Source: an uncultured Paracoccaceae bacterium (GTDB lineage: Bacteria > Pseudomonadota > Alphaproteobacteria > Rhodobacterales > Rhodobacteraceae). Taken from it: 39,451 bases of DNA. Shown piece after piece: positions 39,275 through 39,451 of the stretch. The stretch is from the NCBI GenBank assembly GCA_913062865.1, contig CAJXWO010000023.1:1-39451 (forward strand), written 5' to 3'. The translations under genes were made by a program, and so were the position numbers. The notes under the pieces were generated by a model. It worked only from the letters and a program-made list of their open reading frames with translations, did not search any database and was not told the DNA's origin. Each line of letters opens with the position of its first letter. Position 1 is the first letter of the stretch.

Positions 39275-39451
39275 TGTCAAGCGTGCTGGCCCGGCCGATG
39301 CATGAAACGAGGAGTTTGATCCCGAGGTGGATGGTTTGACTCTGTCGCAGGATAGGAAGGAAGCGTGATGCGACAAGTCCGTAACGGCTGCGCCACGACC
39401 GGACACGCCGTCAGAACTGCACACTGCGATCGCAGGCTTCCGTCGCCCAAC
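39275..39451 (+). mobile_element. left end of an IS481-family element with a frameshifted transposase
   Basis: From the ATG at 39368 (after GGAAGGAAG) the frame reads MRQVRNGCATTGHAVRTA, the opening I recognise from IS481-family transposases of Rhodobacteraceae. Then the match jumps frame: CGATCGCAGGCTTCCGTCGC, starting at 39427, encodes RSQASVA in another frame, one base short of the expected spacing. So the gene carries a -1 frameshift 19-20 codons in and is probably inactive. The left terminus may be the TGTCAAGCG at 39275. The window ends inside the element. Confidence 0.68.

Noticed and set aside
1-39451. CRISPR array, rRNA genes, complete tRNA genes, replication origin
   Set aside because: No regularly spaced direct repeats, rRNA blocks or full tRNA cloverleafs were seen; the only tRNA-like sequence is the fragment at 38496-38539.

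Overview
This is high-GC chromosomal DNA from an alphaproteobacterium, most likely a Rhodobacteraceae (Roseobacter-group) member. The evidence is the gene order ffh - GNAT genes - chorismate mutase - rpsP - rimM - trmD - rplS - rpmE, a MipZ-type ParA ATPase, a trmD with the long N-terminal extension seen in this family, a SitABCD-type metal importer, a perfect FNR-type site, and an aerobic-style cobalamin gene set (cobO, cobQ, cobS/T/U). These assignments come from reading the translated sequence and from knowledge of the families; no database search was run.

Layout. 1-960: the edge of a divergent gene, a small membrane protein and acylphosphatase. 1.0-9.0 kb: a translation and protein-targeting block on the + strand (Ffh, S16, RimM, TrmD, L19, L31). 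Four tandem GNAT acetyltransferases, a chorismate mutase, a previously unlisted 54-residue Cys-containing membrane protein and a sulfotransferase-like gene are threaded into it. The block ends in a strong intrinsic terminator at about 9.02 kb. 9.1-10.0 kb: MipZ. 10.0-19.2 kb: a homogentisate pathway island of + strand genes behind a divergent MarR regulator: hmgA, fahA, a degenerate metallo-beta-lactamase protein, a 2-TM protein, a flavin hydroxylase with a DUF2783 partner, maiA, an aromatic amino acid decarboxylase and an HpaI-type aldolase. 19.4-24.3 kb (- strand): a three-gene ABC-2 exporter (HlyD-type adaptor, RbbA-like double-ATPase/permease fusion, second permease) with a perfect FNR-type palindrome upstream. 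24.4-28.4 kb (- strand): a sitABCD-type Mn/Fe importer with a Fur-like box; one permease carries a C-terminal regulator-like extension.

28.5-32.3 kb: a compact glucosylglycerate module. GpgS and a GpgP-like HAD phosphatase would make the compatible solute, and a convergent GH13_18 phosphorylase would take it apart. 32.5-38.3 kb: late cobalamin genes cobS-cobT-cobU, cobC (opposite strand), cobQ and cobO, with a TRIC-family channel gene between cobQ and cobO.

38.5 kb to the end: composition drops and the content changes abruptly at a 44-nt 3' fragment of a CAT-anticodon tRNA, which looks like the chromosomal-side attachment site of an integrated element. Beyond it are a dense set of ACAGTGT-type palindromes, a truncated IS5-family transposase, a small winged-helix protein, and the start of an IS481-family element whose transposase is already frameshifted. 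The best candidates for under-described biology are the flavin hydroxylase/DUF2783 pair in the homogentisate cluster, the glucosylglycerate synthesis/phosphorolysis module, the FNR-linked RbbA exporter, and the island boundary.
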